From: Sparassis latifolia
Lineage: Eukaryota > Basidiomycota > Agaricomycetes > Polyporales > Sparassidaceae
DNA length: 64,000 nucleotides
Direction of reading: 5' to 3'
Assembly (NCBI GenBank): GCA_018466975.1
Contig: CM031555.1
Coordinates: forward strand, 1,674,001-1,738,000
Positions 59,420 to 64,000 of this stretch are shown piece after piece. Position numbers and translations under genes: made by a program. Within the stretch, counting starts at the first letter, position 1; every line of letters starts with the position of its first letter. Below the pieces are notes generated by a model. It saw nothing but the letters and a program-made list of their open reading frames with translations, made no database searches and had not been told where the DNA came from.

Positions 59420-61228
59420 TCACGCATTGTTCACCTCCTGCACGGCCTGCAGCAGATTGGCCACCTCTCCGTACGTTGTGGATATCGGAGGTGAAGAGCT
59501 GATAACGTAGGGAGACCTGAATGGGGGGGCGTTTGACATTAGCGCGTCTTGCATGCTTCGTGAGAAATTTTCGTCTGCATTGTCTGGTGGCACGGTCAGG
59601 GGCGTGAAAAAGTCGACGGGCGAAGACTGGGGTGACTCACTCATTGCACTAGAGTCATCCTCATCGCGTGCATGACGTTCAATGTTGAGCGTGTACTGTG
59701 TGTCCCGTGTGTTTCGATCGATGGTGGGGACTTGCGCATCACAGGGGGTGGCACTGGATACCTCGGAGGGTGCACCGTGGAGGTTAGGAAATGGGGTACC
59801 TTGAAATTTGTCGTGACACAATTGCGCATCGTTCGCATCCTGCATGGCCTGCATGTGTCGGGCTATGTTGACCAGATTGGTGGGCCTACATTCTACTGCT
59901 GAAAAAGTCGATAAGGAGAGAGGGGGTGATGAGGAAGAGGACACGTTCGACGATGCCGTGTCTTGCATGTCCTGTGCCTGCGTTCGAATTTCGATTGCAT
60001 CGATCGATGAGGTGGATGCGGGTATAGGAATTGAGAGAACTTCGGACAGCGCATGCGTTCTGAAGGGGTTGTTCTCATCGCGGGGCTGCACGATGTCGTT
60101 CTCATGTGACTGCGGTCCTTCTAGCACATGTTTCAATATGCTCGCATCGGAAATTATTACTATCTCGGGGTTTTCGTAGGAGATAGATAATGGGATGTAC
60201 CTCACGAGCACTTGAAAGTCATGCTCGCTCAGCACATTCCTGTCGAAGGCAATACTCATTTCTTCTTCTTTTTCTCCTGCGCCATGCTCCTCTTCACTGA
60301 TCCTGTTTCCTGGGGATTTGGTCCCTTGTTCGAAGTCATCTGTGTGAGGGGACTTTGGCACTGTACTCGATATGTGAATAGGATCAGCTGGCACGTCCAA
60401 ATAGCCGCACGTCATGCTCAGCAGCATTCCCACGCTGTCGCCTGTCGTTCAGAGGAATTGATTGGGGGCGATGTCATCAAAGCTGTCGCGTACATTGTGC
60501 TCTGAGCTGTCATCGATAGTGATTCCATTTGTGATTACTAACCCGTCGGCGGTCTTCATGTTCTCGTCATCATCATTGTCCTCGCTCATTTGATTATCAT
60601 CATCATTGTCATTGTCGTCATCATAATCGTATGTTGTATTGAGACAGGACTGGGGCATGTGAGAATCTCTATGATTCTTCGCTCGAGTTCCTCAGCAGGT
60701 GGTAAGTTGGGATTCTGAACAGGCAAGGGTGCCGACCCTTCTGCAGTATATAATGCGAGAGTGTTGCTAGGTGTCGAGGGTGAATCTGAGGATTCTAGAG
60801 AAGGATATGCATGGGAAGGAATCTGAGGTCGTTCGAAATAGGAAGGGGGAGGAGATGTCGGTCCAGCCGACTGTGAGTCGATAGGAAAGAATTGTATGTG
60901 GGCGTAGCCTTCTCGATGAAATGGGTGAACACGATTACCGGGAACGGGCGGAAGGTTTCGAGCTTGACCTACGAGGGATGCGAGTGGGATGTACCAGTCT
61001 TTGTAATGGTTGCCTTCCCAGTACCCAAAATTGCTGGGGTACATTTGAGTCTGGGAAAGTCCTCCGAAGTAATGTTCTTCAAACTGGGATGATCGGACAG
61101 GTTGAGGGCATTTCGCGTCAAAATAGAATACTTCAATGTTATTGGCCTGTGCGAAGTGTGCTGGATTGAAGGTCCAGTCTGCCAAGCCATCCGGGACGGT
61201 GAGCATTTCTTGCTCTGGGTCGCGCATG
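59420..61228 (-). pseudogene. Unrecognised low-complexity ORFs between Helitron and palindrome
   Basis: Three minus-strand frames follow each other: 61228-60586 (open beyond its first ATG, MRDPEQEMLTVPDGLADWTF), 60658-60449 (Asp/Asn-rich, from a gat/tca repeat) and 60433-59420 (Ser/Pro/Asp-rich). The breaks at the simple repeat near 60585-60625 and at the stop near 60449 could be frameshift and nonsense lesions or introns. The last frame holds two related helices, NLVNIARHMQAMQDAND and EVANLLQAVQEVNNA. The first frame is open right up to the palindrome at 61229, so its start is lost. No family recognised. Confidence 0.4.
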
Positions 61229-61637
61229 CACTTCAGTGTACCCTTCTGACCTAGCTCTTAGCTTCAACATAATCTATATTGTGTAGTGGCTAAGAGCCTC
61301 TCAGGTGTCAGACAGACCATGGTACCAGTACATGTCCCAGGGTATTATATGGGATTACCCAGGGTAAAGGCAGGGCAAAGGCTGGTCCAATGGCACAATT
61401 ATTATATGGGATGTCCTATAGTACTAGGGCATTGATATTTATATCCCAGTATTACTGGTTGTCCCATGGTGCCAGGGGTACATAGAGATGTCCCACTATT
61501 AGTAAAAGATGTATTTTCAGGCTATTGTATGGTAGTTTTTTTATACTTTATTCCACTATCATATTATCTAAGCCTTAATTATAAAAACAGTGACTATAGT
61601 GATATAAACAAGCACTTTATTTGCATATTATATAAGG
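61229..61637 (+). repeat. Left arm of the 61.2 kb palindrome
   Basis: Inverted copy of 62255-62664. The outer part, with agctcttagcttcaacataa and catgtcccagggtattatat, is nearly identical to the partner; the inner ~100 bp are diverged. Confidence 0.8.
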
Positions 61638-62254
61638 TGGGATCTCCCATTTTAAGGACATCCTAAGATGTTATTTTAAGATTCACAGATATTTAGTCTC
61701 TTCTTTAGCCTGAAGTTTCTATTTAACTACTATAATTATCTAGAGATTTATACTAACAGTTGAATTACTAAGGTTTAAGAGTGACAGGTCCTTACAAGGG
61801 ATATCCCATCACATGAAGGGACATCCCATAATACAAAGGTGTCATTCAGTGAATGCATTTCTGAGTGTAACTTGACTGAAGTCTTAGGTCAAATACCTTT
61901 CTTTTTTCATTCAAATACAGTATATGATAGGAGACATGACAAGAATATATCTCCTTTGCTAGTATATTAGTAAACTGAGTAGTTCTATTTCTTGAGACAC
62001 TTGGTGAAAGTTGTAGTATAGCTATGATACATACTATATGCCAAAGATTATATCATGTTAGTCTGAACATTATGTCAGAAGATGTAAAATTGATTTTAAA
62101 ACACGAGAATAAACATTGTTATTTGACCTGTCTTAGTTGTTAGATGAGCTAATGAAGTTGTTGTACATGCTACCAATAGTAATATAGTCTTTATAACATT
62201 ACAAATGCATACACAATACTTGATATGGGATATCCTGCTTTCTATAAATATTTC

Positions 62255-62664
62255 ACCATATATAAAGTGCAAATAAGGCACTTATTTACAGTATTCTAGT
62301 CATTGTTTTTATAATTAGAGCTTATACAATATGATTGTAGAACAAAGTATAAAAAAACTACCATACAATAGCCTGAAAATACATCTTTTACTAATAGTGG
62401 GACATCTCTATGTACCTCTAGCACCATGGGACAACCAGTAATACTGGAATATAAATATCAATGCCCTAGTACTATAGGACATCCCATATGATAATTGTGC
62501 CATTGGACCAGCCTTTGCCCTGCCTTTGCCCTGGGTAATCCCATATAATGCCCTGGGACATGTATTGGTACCATGGTCTGTCTGACACCTGAGAGGCTCT
62601 TAGCCACTACACAATATAGATTATGTTGAAGCTAAGAGCTAGGTCAGAAGGGTACCCTAAAGTG
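62255..62664 (-). repeat. Right arm of the 61.2 kb palindrome
   Basis: Inverted copy of 61229-61637. Its end lies within the Gypsy integrase reading frame, directly after EQLATL. Confidence 0.8.
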
Positions 62665-64000
62665 GCAAGTTGTTCTGCGGTAATGCACGTGGTGGTTGGG
62701 ATGATTTGAACATTGGAATGGAGGTGGTCAGTGATGGACAAAATGTAATTGAAACCGTCATCTAAAGACAGAGGTCCGATGAGATCGAGAGTGATACTTT
62801 CACCACGAGCATCTGGAATTGGTAAAGGGTGCAGTGGTCCTGCAGGTTTCGATGTATGGAACTTGTTGCACTGACATTCAATGCAGGAGGGGATGTAGGA
62901 CTGCTTTAGATCTCTACACCTGTTGGGCCAGTAATAAGTGTTGCATAGAGTGGTGTAACATTTGTCTGCACTGAAGTGACCTGCGCAGTCATGTGCAAGT
63001 CGGAATAGTTGTTCGTGAAGGTCATTGACACATGGAATGAGAAGTCGGTCACCGATATACCAAAGGCCATTGGTGTTGGTCACACTGAGAGTCGATGGTG
63101 CATTGGAAATGACCTTCTTGCAAAATTTATCAGCCTGGTATCCATAATGGATGAATTCAAGGACAGATGCATCGGTCATGATGGATAGTACAGTGTTTAC
63201 TGTGGATGCTGCAGCCATGTTCTAAAGTGCATGTGGCGGTACTGGCTTGACTTGTATTTCATCGGGGAAGGTGCAAGGTGGCAGATATGATAGGGCATCT
63301 GCGACAGTGTTATCCTCACCTTTGATGTACACAATGTTCAAGTCGTATTGGGCCATGAATTCTTGCCATCAAAGTTGTTGACGCGAGAGGTCATGCTGTG
63401 CATCAAAGTTTTTGAGAGTGCGGTGGTCAGTGTAGACCTGCACCGATATGCTGATAAGGCCCACTCGCCACTTCTTTAAGGCACAGATGATAGCGAGGAG
63501 TTCCTTTTTGTGGATAGGGTAGTTCTTTTCGGCACTGTTAAGCTGCATGGAATCGAATGTGACAGGGTGTGCAGATTTCCAAGTAGGTCCCCAGCTGAGT
63601 GTTGCACCAGTTCTCCAATCAGATGCATTGCAGGTGACAAAAATCTGGTTGTCACCAGGGTTGTCGTGATCTATAACAGTTAAACATTTCTGGCTGACAA
63701 CTAGAGTTTTGATGGCCTAGAATGCGGCCTGGTGATGCTCAGTCCACTGAGGGAATGTACGATTGGACTCCTTCATGTTCAAGAGTGTGAGCACTGTGGT
63801 GTAGTTCACGAGATGTGGCAGGAAGGTGGATATGTAACGAATGATCCTCAAGAATGTGCGGACATCAGTCGCAGATTTTGGGATGGGCCATTATAGAATC
63901 TTGTCAACCTTCAATGACTGTGCCTTGATGACATTGGCAGAAATCTGATGGCCCAAGAAATCAACCTGCAAGATGAAGAATTCACATTTCTTCAGGTTAT
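62665..64000 (-). pseudogene. Ty3/Gypsy retrotransposon fragment: RT end, RNase H, integrase start
   Basis: Read right to left from the window edge: the end of reverse transcriptase (NLKKCEFFILQVDFLGHQIS), the RT connection (PKSATDVRTFLRIIRYISTF), RNase H (FVTCNASDWRTGATLSWGPT, YPIHKKELLAIICALKKWRV, VQVYTDHRTLKNFDAQHDLS, GEDNTVADALSYLPP) and the integrase zinc finger (HDCAGHFSADKCYTTLCNTY with CIECQCNK), then the core start (ITLDLIGPLS, ILSITDHLHSNVQII). Four in-frame stops were found (63891-63893, 63717-63719, 63369-63371, 63232-63234); three are explained by C-to-T changes. The integrase is cut at the palindrome and the rest of the core is absent. The 5' half of the element lies outside the window. 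Confidence 0.88.

Larger units (their letters stand above)
61229..62664. mobile_element. 1.44-kb palindromic non-autonomous element
   Basis: Imperfect inverted arms (about 61229-61637 and 62255-62664) begin cacttcagtgtacccttctg on the left and, in reverse complement, cactttagggtacccttctg on the right. Identity is high for the outer ~300 bp and falls inward. The loop and arms repeat gggatatcccat/gggacatcccat-type motifs. It has no open gene and is AT-rich. No convincing target duplication is seen. The frames on the two sides do not join: integrase on the right, unrelated sequence on the left. The outer ~220 bp also occur at 7893-8115. Confidence 0.75.

Noticed and set aside
1..64000. CRISPR arrays, rRNA or bacterial operon features
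   Set aside because: No regularly spaced repeat-spacer pattern, no rRNA-like sequence, and intron-rich genes throughout show a fungal nuclear sequence.

Overview
The window is nuclear DNA of a filamentous basidiomycete, most probably an Agaricomycete. Genes are dense and broken by many 45-70 nt GT-AG introns, and intergenic gaps are short. Products include a yeast-type GID4, a palmitoylated-type casein kinase I and a BCS1-like ATPase. Transposons are of fungal kinds: a Tad-like LINE, a Helitron, Gypsy and Copia fragments, hAT and Tc1. No rRNA, tRNA, CRISPR or bacterial-type operon was seen.

Layout. 1-0.4 kb is a 53-bp minisatellite. 0.82-4.57 kb is a block bounded by a 79-bp inverted repeat. 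It holds an apparently intact five-exon DD34E Tc1/mariner-type transposase on the minus strand and, facing it, a decayed companion gene with a proline-rich start, a KRK-rich basic patch and a SAM-like end. 5.27-9.32 kb is a decayed hAT transposase gene split by a 955-bp, almost perfectly palindromic non-autonomous element. 9.9-18 kb holds transposase and Copia fragments and a 6.7-kb LINE that is essentially full length, bounded by a 15-bp target duplication; its ORF1 and ORF2 overlap as ATGTTAG.

From 18.4 to 57.1 kb lies a run of host genes: LEA_2 membrane protein, HEI10/Zip3-like RING protein, large JmjC protein, casein kinase I, GID4 (substrate receptor of the GID/CTLH ubiquitin ligase), DHA2 multidrug transporter, Ran GTPase, two tandem paralogs of an unrecognised family with the tail of a third copy, BCS1-like AAA ATPase, Bud23 rRNA methyltransferase, USP48-like deubiquitinase, and a ~1,200-residue conserved but unrecognised protein. 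Most are convergent or divergent pairs. BUD23 and USP48 share a 158-bp promoter. These are separate housekeeping and regulatory functions (ubiquitin pathway, nuclear transport, ribosome maturation, meiosis, chromatin), not a metabolic cluster.

58.2-64 kb is repeat-rich again: a truncated Helitron Rep domain, low-complexity minus-strand ORFs, a 1.4-kb palindromic element and the integrase/RNase H/RT end of a decayed Gypsy element. The palindrome at 61.2-62.7 kb shares a module with the loop of the one at 7.5-8.4 kb. Several internal stops in the transposons are explained by C-to-T changes, often at CpG, which fits cytosine methylation of repeats. The most notable unexplained items are the two-gene Tc1-like block, the two related palindromic elements and the tandem orphan gene family.
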